Below are positions 1 to 10,530 of a stretch of DNA of 64,000 nt, piece by piece. Within the stretch, counting starts at the first letter, position 1. The number at the start of each line of letters is the position of its first letter. The position numbers and the translations under genes are program-made. The DNA is from Heloderma charlesbogerti (lineage: Eukaryota; Chordata; Lepidosauria; Squamata; Helodermatidae), in contig JANEZZ010001513.1 of the NCBI GenBank assembly GCA_026122225.1, positions 2,756,001-2,820,000 of the forward strand, in the 5' to 3' direction. Below the pieces are notes generated by a model that was not told the DNA's origin, did not search any database, and was given only the letters and a program-made list of their open reading frames with translations.

Positions 1-954
1 GCCGATTATCAAGATCCATTTCAATCGGGCTTCAGGCCGGGGCATGGGACAGAAACGGCCTTGGTCACCTTGGTGGATGATATGAGGAGGGCTTTGGATA
101 GGGGCGAATGCTCCTTCCTTGTTCTCCTCGACTTCTCAGTGGCTTTTGATACCGTTAACCACAGTATCCTCCTGGACCTCCTGGAGGGGTTGGGCATTGG
201 AGACACCGAATTACGGTGGTTTCAGTCCTTCCTCTCCAGTAGGTACCAAAGGGTAGCACTGGGAGAGGAGGTTTCGGACCTGTGGCCGCTCACTTGTGGT
301 GTGCCACAAGGTTCTATCCTCTCCCCGATGCTATTTAACATCTATGTGAAGCTGCTGGGGGCTATCATCAGGAGGTTTGGGGTGCAGTGTCATCAATATG
401 CGGATGACATGCAGGTCTATCTCTCGTTTAAATCTTCACCAAGGTTGGCTGTAGAATCCCTGTCCAAATATCTGGAAATGGTGAGTGGCTGGATGGGGAG
501 GAATAAGCTGAAGCTGAACCCTGACAAAACCGAGGTACTTTTGGTGGGAGGCAAGAGGAGGTTGGGGGATGTTGACTTGGTGTTGAATGGGGTACGCCTA
601 CCCTTGAAAGACCAGGTCTACAGCCTGGCAGTCATTTTAGACTCCCAGCTGTCCATGGAGGCTCAGGTGTCAGCTGTGAGCCAGACAGCGCTGTACCAAC
701 TCTATCTGATACGGCGGCTGCACCCCTACCTTCCCGACCATCTGCTCCCATCGGTAATACATGCCTTGGTCTCCTCTTGTCTAGACTACTGTAATGTGCT
801 CTATGTGGGGTTACCCTTGAAGACGGTTCGAAAGCTGCAGCTGGTACAGAACATGGTGGCTCGCCTGATTAAAGGCAGCCCCGGGCTTGATCACATCACT
901 CCAGTGCTGAAGGACTTGCACTGGTTACCAGTTGTTTTCTGGGCCAAATTTTGA
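1..954 (+). pseudogene. L2-clade reverse transcriptase fragment
   Basis: The frame is open from base 1 to the stop at 952-954 (317 codons), so the true start is outside the window. Counting codons from base 1, visible RT blocks are FQSGFRPGHGTE (about 7-18), LLDFSVAFDTVNH with the first catalytic Asp (about 42-54), GVPQGSILSP (100-109) and QYADD with the catalytic Asp pair (132-136), followed by a thumb region containing KLKLNPDKTE and a C-terminal segment ending near LHWLPV. The enzyme would copy LINE RNA at a nicked genomic target. The catalytic residues are present, but the endonuclease domain is not in view and the C-terminus is lost to an indel near 947, so this is a dead copy. Confidence 0.9.
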
Positions 955-1396
955 CCTTTAAAACCCTATGTGGTTCTGGCCCAGCCTATCTTAAGGAGCG
1001 CCTACAGCAACACCAGACAAACCACTTAACAAGATCAGCCTCAACAAGATCAGCCTTAACAAGATGGCCTTCTCTCTGTCCCATCAGCCAGGACAGCTAG
1101 ACTGGTGAGGACGAGGGAGAGAGCCTTCTCCGTGGTGGCCCCCACTCTGTGGAACTCCCTCCCTAGGGAACTCTGCCATGCCCCCTCTTTAATGAGCTTC
1201 CACCACACATTAAAAACGTGGTTGTTCAGGCAAGCATTTGGGGTGGGTTAGGGTGTTTTTAGAAATATGATGTTTTAATGTAGAATTTTCTTGTTTTCAA
1301 ACTGTTGTATTGCTGTACAGTACCCAGAGTGGCTGGGTGACTGGCCAGATGGGCGATTAAGAAATTTAAGTAAATAAACAAATAAATAAATAAATA
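1..1396 (+). mobile_element. L2-clade LINE, 3' part (copy 1), cut by window edge
   Basis: Non-LTR retrotransposon copy whose 5' part lies left of the window. It holds a reverse-transcriptase frame (1-954), a short remainder of coding sequence broken by an indel, a 3' UTR, and a terminal AAAT/AAATA microsatellite at about 1371-1396, the usual kind of L2/CR1-superfamily 3' end. The same family recurs at 45307-46240 with the same UTR order and the same tail. Relative to that copy, this one lacks about 12-13 bases just before the stop at 952-954, which breaks the frame. L2 is my assignment from the RT motif style; the element may carry a species-specific name. Confidence 0.9.
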
Positions 1397-1714
1397 AGAG
1401 CAGCCCAACAGACCAGGAAGAGCCTGGGCCCTCGGGTTAGTTGACTGCAGGTCTATCTCTGTTAGGGGGTGGGGATTTTGCCTCTGAGCCAGAGGCTGAG
1501 CACCCCCCTGGCTCCCAGGAACGTTGTTGCCTCAAATGGCAGGCTAGTAAGGCTACCATGAGAAGGAGTGCTGGCTTACAAAAAAGGACTCCTCAGGAAA
1601 AAGCAACTCCTCATGAGTAGGGCTCTGGCCAGAGAATGCCAGTGTACTGCAGCTGAGTCCTGGGTGGGGCTCAGCAGGCTCTAGTGATAGAAGCCCTCAG
1701 TGTCTGCCTAGCCA
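1397..1714. other. no recognised feature
   Basis: About 320 bases between the L2 tail and the CR1 3' end. I see no coding frame, terminal repeat or familiar element. Confidence 0.5.
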
Positions 1715-2308
1715 GTGTTGGAAACAATGCCAGTCTTTCAGTTCCAGTGTCTTCTACCTTGTATCCTGGATCTTGCTATAGTTAGGCCTCATTCTGAGTA
1801 CTGTGTCCAGTTCTGGGCACCACACTTTAAGAAGGATGTAGACAAGCTGGAGAGTGTTCAGAGGAGGGCAATGAAGATGATCAGGGGACTGGAAACAAAG
1901 CCCTATGAGGAGAGACTGAAAGAACTGGGCATGTTTAGCCTTGAGAAGAGAAGACTGAGGGGAGATATGATAGTGCTCTTCAAGTACTTGAAAGGCTGTC
2001 ACAGAGAGGAAGGTCAGGATCTCTTCTAAGTCATCCCAGAGTTTAGGACATGGAATAATGGGCTCAAGTTACAGGAAGCCAGATTCTGTCTGAACATCAG
2101 GAAAAACATCCTGACTGTTGGAGCAATACGACAATGGAACCAATTACCTAGGGAGGTGGCGGGCTCTCCCACACTGGAGGCATTCAAGATGAGGCTGGAC
2201 AGCCACTTCTCAGGGATGCTTTGATTTGGATTCCTGCATTGAGCAGGGGGTTGGACTTGATGGTCTTATAGCCCCCTTCCACCCCTACTATTCTATGATT
2301 CTAGGATG
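1715..2308 (+). mobile_element. CR1 LINE, 5'-truncated 3' end
   Basis: The last part of a CR1 RT-encoding frame (1715-2029) and its 3' UTR. The peptide contains [29 protein letters not shown] and [17 protein letters not shown], the conserved C-terminal signature of CR1 ORF2. The UTR codes no further protein but keeps the CR1 pattern (NWLPREVAGSPT-like stretch, then a line ending in a TTGATGGTC block). The terminus shows two 8-base CR1-type repeats, ATTCTATG and ATTCTAGG (about 2290-2306), the diagnostic CR1 tail. Everything upstream of the RT C-terminus is missing, as expected for 5' truncation during target-primed reverse transcription. Confidence 0.93.
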
Positions 2309-2310
2309 CT

Positions 2311-3420
2311 GATTTTATTTATTACATTTTTATACTGCCCCATAGCCAAAGCTCTCTGGGCGGTTTACAAAAGTTAAAATATTAAAATACATAATACAAA
2401 GTTTAAAAACCATTTACATAAAACATATGGACAAACAACATATAACTAAAAACAACTTTGAATTGACAACAATTTGTTTAAAAAATCCAACAATAAAACA
2501 CAGCTTAAAATAACACTGCTTAAAAATAATATACAAAAGTCGGCAAAAGGAACAAAGTTCTAAAAAGGGAAAGCCTGCTGGAATAACAGTGTCTTTAATG
2601 CCTGCTTGAAAACCTTCAACTAGGTCAGCAGGCACATTTGAACCAGCAGGTCGTTCCACAATTGAGGGGCAGCAAAGGAGAAGGTTCTCTTGCATGTGGC
2701 TGCCAATCCCACACTAGGCAGCTGCAGCAGAGAGCTCTCAGAGGACCTTAGGTGGCAGACTAGGACCTAGGGGAGAAGGCGCTCCCTAAGGTACCTTGGA
2801 CTTAGACCATGTAAGGCTTTAAAGGTAAGAACCAGCACTTTATATTTTGCTTGGAAACAAACTGGCAGCCAATGTAAAGATTTTTGAACCAGTGTAATAT
2901 GGTCTCCATGGGATGTCCCAGAGACCAACCTGGCTGCCATATTTTGTACCAGTTGAAGTTTCTGAACTAAATATAAAGCCAGCCCCAAGTATAGCACTTT
3001 ACAGAATTCAAGCCTAGAGGTTACCAGCATGTGCACTGCCGTCGCCAGGTCCACATGCTCCAGGAATGGGCGTAGCTGGTGTATCAGCCAAAGTTGATAA
3101 CAGGCACTTCTCCCCGTTGCCTCCACCTGGGGTACCAGGAGCAGGGTTGGGTCAAGAAGCACCCCCAAGCTACGAACTTGCTCCTTCAAGGGGAGTGCAA
3201 CCCCATCTAGAACTGGTTGACATACCTCAGTGCCTGAATTATGACCCTTCATGAAGACAACCTCTGTCCTGCCTGGATTCAACTTCAGCTTGTTCTCCCT
3301 CTTCCAGCCCATTACCAACTTCAGGCAGTCATTCAGAGGAGTCATACCTTCCTTGGATAAAGATGATAAGGAGAAATAAATTTGGGTGTCATCAGCATAC
3401 TGATAACACTCAGCCCCAAA
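2311..3420 (-). mobile_element. L2-clade LINE, 5'-truncated copy, minus strand
   Basis: Read on the minus strand, the element runs from the RT catalytic block to its 3' end. The frame (about 3417 down to 2767) starts FGAECYQYADDTQIYFS, then KLKLNPGRTEVVF, SLGVLLDPTL and LQLVQNMAARLV, and ends near SPRYLRERLLP. The 3' UTR finishes with a GGGCAGTATAAAAATGTAAT-type block and an AATAAAAT tail at about 2311-2330. It begins a few bases after the CR1 terminus, so the two LINEs abut tail to tail. It is a different L2 subfamily from copy 1. The truncation point carries an inverted self-copy (next entry). Confidence 0.9.
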
Positions 3421-3440
3421 CTGAGTATTATCAGTATGCT
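3394..3440. repeat. 20-bp inverted repeat at the truncated L2 5' junction
   Basis: The arm at 3394-3413 and the arm at 3421-3440 are reverse complements at 19 of 20 positions, separated by 7 bases. The inner arm is L2 RT sequence coding QYAD; the outer arm is its inverted copy and belongs to neither L2 nor flank. A cDNA end that folded back and primed itself would give this structure. Confidence 0.8.
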
Positions 3441-4119
3441 GAGGTGTTTTTGTTCTATAAAGCACACATACATAACTCATATTTTAATAACATTTTTTTC
3501 AGCATCAGCATCATTGCCAAAACCAGTGCCATATTATGAAAATCATGGACTCTAATCCAGTTCACTGAGAAGGGCCCCTTGTACTTGTAAATCTTTAGCG
3601 GAACATTAGTAGACAGCACCACTGCTGTATTATGAAAATCTCGGGCCCTACCCCAGGGCCTTGTTTGGCTGTTGGATAATCCAGCCCTGCTTAAATGGCC
3701 TCAGTTTCTGGCATTGGGAAAAAATCGATCAAGTGCAGGCCCAAGTACAAATATTCACGACTTTTTCACAGCCTTTGTGTGGACCACCTGAATGGAGTTA
3801 GTGGATACTGAGCAGTCCACAGTTTGAGAACATCTGCTCTAAAGCAAATCTTGGGTTGTTCATAAGCTGAAGTCAGCTGTACCTATTTCTTTTCTCCCAG
3901 ATTTCCAGAGCTGCCTGGCAAAAAGCCTTTGGTGATAGCGTAGATAACGATTCAAGCTCCAGGCTGAAATAGTGTGCTGGTGTGAGCTGTATATGTAACC
4001 AGAGTGGTCTGTCTTACTAGGGTTTAATGGGTTTGTCAAGGCTTCCCCCAAATGGGTTAATGACTTAGGATCTGTTATTAGGTTGCTAATAACAGCCTGT
4101 ATGTTCCTGCCTGACTGTT
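3441..4119. other. no recognised feature
   Basis: About 680 bases of unrecognised sequence. The 13-base string TATTATGAAAATC occurs twice (near 3532 and 3631), too little to define a repeat. Confidence 0.4.
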
Positions 4120-4495
4120 AAGATAATCTTCGGTGGCTCTTCTCTGGGTACCACCACCCACAATAGTGTGATTGAGGGGAAAGAGTCTTCTCTGTAGTGG
4201 CCCCGTTTGTGGAATGCCTTCCCAGGGAGAGCCACCTCGCATCTTCACTGTATCATTTAGACATCAGGTTAAGACCTTCTTCTTCTGGCAGGCATTTGAT
4301 TTTTAATTATCAATTTTACTGCTGGCTCTTAAAAACGTTAGAGCCAGTAGTAAAACTGATAATAAACACTGATAATAAAGATCTTAATTTTTTGACAGGT
4401 TGCTATTTAATTGTTACTTTGGGTTTTTATGACTGTAAACTGCTCTGAGGGCATTTGTCAGTTGGGTAGTATATAAATCTAATGAATGAATGAAG
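4120..4495 (+). mobile_element. L2-clade LINE 3' end
   Basis: Contains the decayed end of an L2 frame (a VVAPFVECLPRE-like stretch around 4195-4225) and a UTR with CTGTAAACTGCTCTGAGG followed by an AATGAATGAATGAA tail at about 4480. No frame longer than about 80 codons survives. Confidence 0.75.
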
Positions 4496-4946
4496 CAATG
4501 AAGCAATTCTTGTGTAAACCTAGCATTCACTTTAGCTTCACTTTCGTTAGCATTTGCTTTAGCTTCTTCCTGAAGAAGAGCCATGTAAAGCTTGTCCTAG
4601 GAATATGTGGAAGCGGATGGGGAGGAGAATGGATGATTTCCTGCAAATTCTATTTTTAAGGAGAGTTCAGAAGATTTTGGGATACTAGCTAGGAATGTTC
4701 AAAGTGCTGAGTTTGGGTGTGGATGATACTGGATGATACAGTGGTATCCTTCCACCAGTAGAATGGACACTGCTGGCGAATCGAATCTCCCCTCAGCCAT
4801 ACAGCCCCATGTGTGCCTCCCCAAATCTAATGGATTGGGGGACTCTCCAGAGTAGATATGAGCGACATGCAGGGGAAGGGAAACTCATGTTATGTGAGTG
4901 GATGCCCAGTTTAGTCCTCTGATTGCAACCCCCTTGGCCACAAAAC
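4496..4946. other. no recognised feature; ends in LTR target site
   Basis: Unrecognised sequence. The last five bases, AAAAC (4942-4946), are the left target duplication of the solo LTR that follows. Confidence 0.5.
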
Positions 4947-5475
4947 TGTCAGGGTGGACACTGAGCCCATAGAATCCCAGAGTAGTTCTGATTCTGAGGT
5001 GGAGCAGCCCCTCCTGGGAGAGGAGCGCGCTCATCCTTCCCAGGGCCAACAGCTGGCAGAAATTCCTCCCACTGGCATTCCTGACATAGATAGTGGTCCC
5101 AGGAGTGAGAGAGCATGGGAAGAAGACTTGCTGGACATGCGATGTCGACGCAGGGAGCGGCGCCAAATGGAGGGCGTGGAAAGGAGGCGTAGTGCCCGGT
5201 TGGTGCGCAGGCAACGGTTGCGCCCAGAGGCTCCAAGGGAAAAGGGGAGGGACTCTCCCTAGCCCATAAGTTCAGGGTCTGCCAGTGATTCTCCTTCAAA
5301 CGGGGACCAACTGTTCCAACTTAGGGCATAGGTACTCTGCTGCTCATAGCTAGTTGCTAACAGTAGAGTTGTTAAGTTGTAAAAAAGGAATAAAGCTTTG
5401 AAAAGAATCCCTTTGTCTGTGTCTGGACTTGGCTACTGGATTAGACTGAAAGAGGCCGCCGAGGAGCCCTTGACA
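4947..5475 (+). mobile_element. solo LTR, copy 1 (529 bp)
   Basis: The sequence begins TGTCA and ends TGACA, the short inverted TG...CA termini of LTRs, and is flanked by a perfect 5-bp duplication AAAAC (4942-4946 and 5476-5480). It carries AATAAA at 5389-5394 about 80 bases before its 3' end, consistent with an R/U5 boundary and setting the + orientation. There is no primer-binding site, gag, pol or polypurine tract beside it, so it is a solo LTR left by recombination. A 5-bp duplication fits Ty3/gypsy-type elements and some endogenous retroviruses; I cannot decide between them. Two relatives are at 30188 and 41528. An open frame fills the first 60 percent. Confidence 0.9.
4954..5262 (+). 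CDS. 102-codon open frame inside LTR copy 1
   Basis: Of unknown function. The frame opens at the LTR edge (no ATG in the first part; GTG at 4954 is only the first start-like codon) and ends at TAG 5260-5262. The product would be bipartite: an acidic Ser/Glu-rich start (SQSSSDSEVEQ) and a strongly basic Arg-rich second half (RCRRRERRQMEG, RRRSARLVRRQRLRPE), ending REKGRDSP. The same frame has exactly 309 bases in all three LTR copies. It may be the tail of an internal gene that ran into the 3' LTR, or a stand-alone LTR gene. I do not recognise a domain, and as a solo LTR it probably has no intact transcript. Confidence 0.4.
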   Translation: MDTEPIESQSSSDSEVEQPLLGEERAHPSQGQQLAEIPPTGIPDIDSGPRSERAWEEDLLDMRCRRRERRQMEGVERRRSARLVRRQRLRPEAPREKGRDSP

Positions 5476-5480
5476 AAAAC

Positions 5481-7299
5481 CTGCTGTGTGGCCATAGGAA
5501 ATTTCCTCTGTCTTAGACTAGTTCATAGCTTTGTTGTGGATTTCAATGAGTCATAGGTGAATGAACTTCATGATCATCCTTGTTACTATTCCATGGAATT
5601 ATACAACTTCTGTCGGTACTACTTGCCTGTGTTTAGTAGTTTTTGTGTATTTATACATATTTAAAACACATGAATGTCTTTCTCCCTTATCTCCTGTCAA
5701 CTCGTCTTAGTGACAATGTCAGTCTACTTGAGATAGTTGACTACTTCATCAGGCAAAACTACTTCCTTAAATGATGCCGCTGGAGTTCTTGCCTACATAC
5801 TAGATTCTCTTATCTCGATTAGGTTTGCTTTTATGTTTATCCCTTGGCAGTCCTTTCTGGGAGTAAAATAAAGGTCTCTTAAAATCAGCATCATTTTTCT
5901 GATCAGGACATGCTGTTGTTTTTCTCCCCTGGATTTTTGACCAGCATCTAGGCTGCTTAAGTAGGAGCAATCAGAGTGTCAGCCAAAATCTAAATCAGAT
6001 TGTCAATGCAGTTACTTAAAAGTAGCGACTTCTATCCATATAAGGCACAAAAAAGAGGGAGTATTTTTATTGCCATTTATGAATAGGACAGAAGTAATTA
6101 CCACTCCAGGGTAATTTAATATCTTGCATTAATTTTGACATGTTTTAGAGTGGCATTCTGGGATCCTTGAAGATGTCTGTTTTCTATGAAATACTATCCT
6201 GCCAGAGGATTTTAAGGAGCAATCAAAAGTTTATCACACACAGATAATATAATAAAGATGGATCAAAATGTTTATGTGAAATAAAATGTGAGAATCTATT
6301 TGCCTGCATTTTAAGTGTGCATTTTACTTTGTTCTAATTCGGCGATATATTTGATTTAGTTATTGCTTGCCTAGCAGCCTTGATTTTCCTGGAGGCATCT
6401 AAGGACATATCTGCAGAGATGTTGCAAGAGTATTTTGGTGCATAATGCAAAGCCGGAAGTGGATAAAGCGGGAGCCCCATTCTTCCTGTGCTGAAAATGT
6501 GAATCCAGCTCAGTTGTACAAACTCCACAGTTTGCATCAGCACCTATCTACAAAACAATAAGCATGTACAGGGGAAGTGAGGGACCAATGAGGGCCGAAA
6601 CTCACCGGCCCTGACCACTGCACAAAACTGCATTACAGCAATGCAAAGTACTGTGCACACAAAATGCATACATTCAGGAAAATGTCTACAAAAAAGGTAT
6701 GAATTTCCATACAGATCGCTCTCTCTCTCTTTTTTAAATGCAAACTTCTGTGGGAATGGAATAGAAAGATCTCAGCCTTAAAAATGCAACAATCTTGTCC
6801 TGAATGAGATTTCCAAATGCAACCATCCCTATCAGTTCAGTCTGCTGGCAAGCATAGCTTGTCCCTCTCTAGGGAGCATGCTGAGCAGAGAGGGAGACTG
6901 TGGGTGGGGGTGAGGGTAATGCAGAGAGAGAGAGAAAGCAGGTGGCCTCAGCCACTTTGTGGGCCCATATCCAGGGGTGGGCTAGGGAGGGTCGGCCCCC
7001 TAAATTTTCCTCTGCCCCCCATTTTTTTTTACAAACAAATAATTATAAACAGTTTACAATGTTGTCTTTAAAAGGCCTGCATACCAGATGAACTGCCCCT
7101 TCCCCTACTTTTGGGGTACCCCCCCAACTTTTAGGCTGGCTACAGGCTCTGGCCTCACCTGCCACTGGCATGTGGTCCCCAACAGATTACCCCTGAGGGA
7201 ATGTGGCCCTTCACAGTTTCCACTCGCCTGATCTGTGCACACACCTAAGGAGCTCTAAGCAGGAATTGTTGGCCAACATCTTCCTGTGTCCTTTTCTAG
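5481..7299. other. largely unrecognised, AT-rich
   Basis: No coding frame or element boundary that I can support. A short TC run lies near 6719-6731. Around 6970-7150 there is a GC-richer stretch with poly-T that may be a decayed transposon, but I see no paired termini. Confidence 0.4.
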
Positions 7300-7605
7300 C
7301 AGGGGTGCAGAACCTTGGGCTCAAGGTCCAAATTTGGCTTTCCTGAGGATGCAGTCTGGGGAACCCCAGAGGGCCACAACCCCTTTTCCTCTAGCCACTG
7401 ATCATTTGGTGGTTTCCTGGCTTTTGTGCAGTTTTTTTCCCCCATCCTCAGAAGTTGAAACGTCTCTCCCAAGGTTTAGTTCCTGGCTGTAAGAACTTTA
7501 ACTTACAATATGCTGGCATTTGGTGCCCTGCTCCTTTTGCCTTTGGCCCTGCTCACCAGTGGAATGAGGCCCCTGAGAGTTTCCCTGAAATGGAATACAA
7601 CCCAT
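7300..7605 (+). mobile_element. hAT-like dispersed element (family G), copy 1
   Basis: Homologous to 61449-61798: both share CTTTTGTGCAG, GTTGAAACGTCTCTCC / GTTGAAATGCCTCTCC, TATGCTGGCATTTTG-like and TTTGCCTTTGGCCCTG blocks in the same order and spacing. The left end AGGGGTGCAGAACC pairs loosely with the right end of the other copy (reverse complement AGGGGTGTTGAACC), suggesting hAT-type inverted termini. No transposase frame. The right boundary here is approximate. Confidence 0.55.
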
Positions 7606-7962
7606 GGGTTGAAAGAGGCTCTGTTCTCCTGTTTAAATAGGGTTCTGCTAGGAGGCTGGACACAACGGAAGAAAGGGAGCACCAGCAGCCTCAAGAGAAG
7701 CATGTATTCCAAGGAGGAATGCATCATTAACATTTTGAATTGTAGTTGGACCTTTGTACCTCTACAACTCCTTTTGACTGGCTACATCACTGCAGTCCCT
7801 CAGGTGTGTACATCTTTTCCCAGCCCTTCTACTTCTGAGATCCCAGGCAGAGTTTGAACGTCAGTACTGATCCAGGAGTGTTCTACTGTGCTGTGGTAGT
7901 GGTGTGTGTCAGGCCAGCTGATTTATTAAATACATCCCCCCCCACCCAGATACTATACACAG
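7606..7962. other. no recognised feature
   Basis: About 350 bases; a C-rich run at 7937-7945 only. Confidence 0.4.
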
Positions 7963-8043
7963 AGTTCCCAGGAGGTCTCCCATCCAGACCTGCTTAATTT
8001 CAACAAGGCAGCTGGATCACAGGTCCTCCGATCATGCCCTGAG
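7963..8043 (-). mobile_element. 5S rRNA-related SINE fragment
   Basis: TTCCCAGGAGGTCTCCCATC (7965-7984) matches the reverse complement of the 3' half of vertebrate 5S rRNA almost base for base, and CCTGCTTAATTTC (7989-8001) matches the segment that follows in 5S after a gap of about 20 missing bases. The rest diverges from 5S. The 5S gene would continue in both directions and does not, so this is not a functional rRNA gene. It is best read as a SINE of the 5S-derived class (such as SINE3 or AmnSINE-type heads) or a 5S retrocopy, on the minus strand. Confidence 0.6.
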
Positions 8044-8147
8044 ATCAGTTCTGTTCTATGTGTCTGTGCTCCCATGTGTAAGGGTGTGGGGAAAGGAGGG
8101 AAGAAAGGGGCATTCCACGGGCTGGGCGTTTCATGGGAGACTCAGTT

Positions 8148-8345
8148 GTATTTATTTATTTGCATTTTTATACCACCTAATAGCCGAAGCTGTCTGGGAG
8201 GTTCACAACAATTAAAACCATAAAACACAACATGATAAAATACAATATAAAAGTGTAAAACTACACTATAAAATAAAAATAAAAACCAAAATAAAACCTA
8301 GCAGCAATGCAAAGATTTAAAATACAGTAACAGATTTAAAACAAC
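8148..8345 (-). mobile_element. L2-clade LINE 3' end, minus strand
   Basis: Starts with TATTTATTTATTTGCATTTT and continues CACCTAATAGCCGAAGC TGTCTGGGAGG, which on the minus strand is the L2 3' UTR (CCTCCCAGACAGCTTCGGCT) and its AAATA tail. The remainder is A-rich UTR. No coding sequence remains. Confidence 0.8.
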
Positions 8346-8379
8346 AGGACATGAAAAATGAAGATGGGTGTGTCTGCTG

Positions 8380-9002
8380 CAGGGCTGGCCCTACCATTAG
8401 GCAGAGGAGCTGGTTGCCTCAGGCAGCAGGTGGTGGGGTGGGGAGTAGTGAGGAGGTGCTGGAGGATAGAGGGGTGTGTGCCACACAGCCTGTCCAGAAC
8501 CCCCCAAGTTAGCCTACTGCTTTCAAGAGGTCATTGTCCTGCAGTGCTGGCTCCAGGTTTCTGAGGGTCCTTGGGAGGGTCCACCCTCAAGGGTCCCCCT
8601 CCCTTATTCAGTCTGCCTTCTCCCTGCCATTGTTGCCAGCTGCTCTTGTTCCTACTCTTTCTCATCCTTGCGGAGAGCCAGTGACCAAGTAGGAGTGCAT
8701 GGACTGCTTCTCCTCCTCACCACCACTGTTGTCCAGGCCAGAGCAAGAGGCAGGTGAACAAGTAGGTTGCTGGATGAAGAGGAGGAGTAAGTCCAGGGGG
8801 CTCCTGTTGGTGGGCCTTTGCTGGGCTGTGGGCCCTCGGCAGGTGCCTGACCATGCCTACCCATAATGCTGGCTCTGCTGTCCTCTTCTCAGCTAGTGCT
8901 GAAGTAAGATTCGGCTGCCAGACTGGTTGGCTTCTGTATGTGGAATTGTGGGACACCATCTTGTCCTTTGTCTCAGCCAGCAAAGGTCTTAGGGCAGTCC
9001 TG
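8380..9002 (+). mobile_element. hAT-type non-autonomous element (family C), 623 bp
   Basis: Left end CAGGGCTGGCCCTACC and right end AGGGCAGTCCTG form imperfect inverted termini starting CAGG. The flanking 8-mers GTCTGCTG (8372-8379) and GTCTTCTC (9003-9010) agree at 6 of 8 positions, the duplication length expected for hAT. A shorter relative is at 30800-31080: the left (GGCAGAG...TTGCCTCAGGCAGCA) and right (ACACCATCTTGTCCTTT-like) parts match it, whereas about 8590-8860 does not, so that middle block looks like a nested insertion. The middle block is the reverse of the element at 56766. No transposase frame. Confidence 0.65.
8590..8860 (-). mobile_element. element of family D nested in family C
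   Basis: The stretch GGGCTGTGGGCCCTCGGCAG and CCTGACCATGCCTACCC near 8833-8864 is the reverse complement of the start of the element at 56766, and GAGCAAGAGGCAGG near 8743 matches its middle (CCTGCCTCTTGTTCTGG). Absent from the related family C copy at 30800. Edges are approximate. Confidence 0.5.
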
Positions 9003-10469
9003 GTCTTCTCTGTGCTTCTGTGGCGGCATGGTTTACGGAAATGCTCGGTGGAGTGGGATGTTTGGGAATTAGTCCTGCTGCTTCCCTTTTCTATTGAAAA
9101 TCGTTGCTGCTATCAGAAGACGCAGACAATAGGCTTTGTTCTGTGGAGATCATTTGAACACGTTCTGTATCCTACTGCGGCGCTCTTTCCCACTGAGCTT
9201 CCAGGCAGCTCCGGGTACTAGTCATGGATGTGGCTTCTGCTCTTCCTTGCACATATAGCCTCTCCCTTACAAATATATCGGTCCCCTCATAGACCATTCA
9301 AATACAACAGTGTTGCATGGAGTGTTCTGATGAGTATCTGTGCGAGTATGGATCCCGCAATGGCGCTTGAACCCTTCTCCTCGGCAGCCTATGGATTCTC
9401 CATGCATGTTGCGTATGGAGTTGGCCTGATATTGTGATTGGAATGCAACTCATTCCTTATTTTCCTGACTTGGCCTGTTTTCCTGTGAAAATGGTTGTTA
9501 TTTGAATCCTGTCTGCACTGCCAGAAGATTTCCACCCCCATCTGCAAGAAACGCTGGAGTCGGTGCCTGTAGGTATCAGCTCCTGCCCAAGTTCCATGAT
9601 AATCTGCACTAGGGAAATGGCTGTGCTCCTTCTGCCTGCCTTCTTGTTGCATTAGTTAGTTAGTTTGTTCTGTGTGCAAGGTAATGTTGTAGGGTCATTC
9701 AGCTGTCACTGTGTGTTGATTGGCACCTTCCAGACAGGGCTAATGTGAAGTTGTTGTGCAACATCTTGACTGTTGGGATGTGTCTGTATGTGTGGCTATG
9801 TTACCATTTGTTTCTATGAGTAATGCGCTGTAGCCTCTGCTTCTAGCTGAGCATGAGATTGTGATTATGCTATGCGACATAGCTGGACCATAGGATTACT
9901 CTGTTAGAGGTGGGGACAGGGCCACCTCTAACATGGTGGCTCTGTGTCCACCATGGTATACCATCCATGGTAGATATGGATGGTGGCAGTTGGGCATGGC
10001 TGCTGGGTGTGCTGGTGGCAGGGCATAAGCCCCATAACCCCCCTTGTGCATACCTTATTATTTCCACCTCCCCTTTAGTCAATCAATACCAAGAACTTTG
10101 CACTGTCTTCCACTTCAGGGCAAAAAACATGGCGCTAATGGCCTTTTAAATGAATGATACCCTTTCTTGAGTTGTCTTGAGTTACTTTGCTCTGCAGATG
10201 CCTTTCTGTAGTCCACCTGCTGGGGCAGAGGATGCCCTGAATGGTGTAGGTTGATCTTGGTTGCTGTGGGAAGATGTTCTTGCCTTGTGGTGGAAGACTG
10301 GACTTGTTGATCCATTAGCCACTTCCTGTTGTATGACAAATGTCATCATGAGTATTCTCAGAGCCAAACACAATTTCACAGCAAAACCCAAGGGCAAAGG
10401 ATGCTCTTAAAATGCAGCATTTATAGGTTATCTTTCAACCAGGCAACATCTCCATATTTCCTCTTTAGG
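9003..10469. other. no recognised feature
   Basis: About 1.5 kb. Small local inverted words (for example CCATGGTATACCATCCATGG near 9951) but no element boundaries and no plausible exon. Confidence 0.4.
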
Positions 10470-10530
10470 ATTCTGCAGTCTTGAAAGGTGGCTAAGAAAT
10501 ACATTGAATAAATGAATGAATGAAAAAAAA
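10470..10530 (+). mobile_element. very short LINE 3' tail (L2-like)
   Basis: AAAGGTGGCTAAGAAATACATTGAATAAATGAATGAATG resembles the last bases of L2-type 3' ends plus microsatellite tail. Only about 60 bases, so assignment is tentative. Confidence 0.45.

Noticed and set aside
7963..8043. A functional 5S rRNA gene
   Set aside because: About 20 internal bases are missing and most of the 5' half is unrelated.
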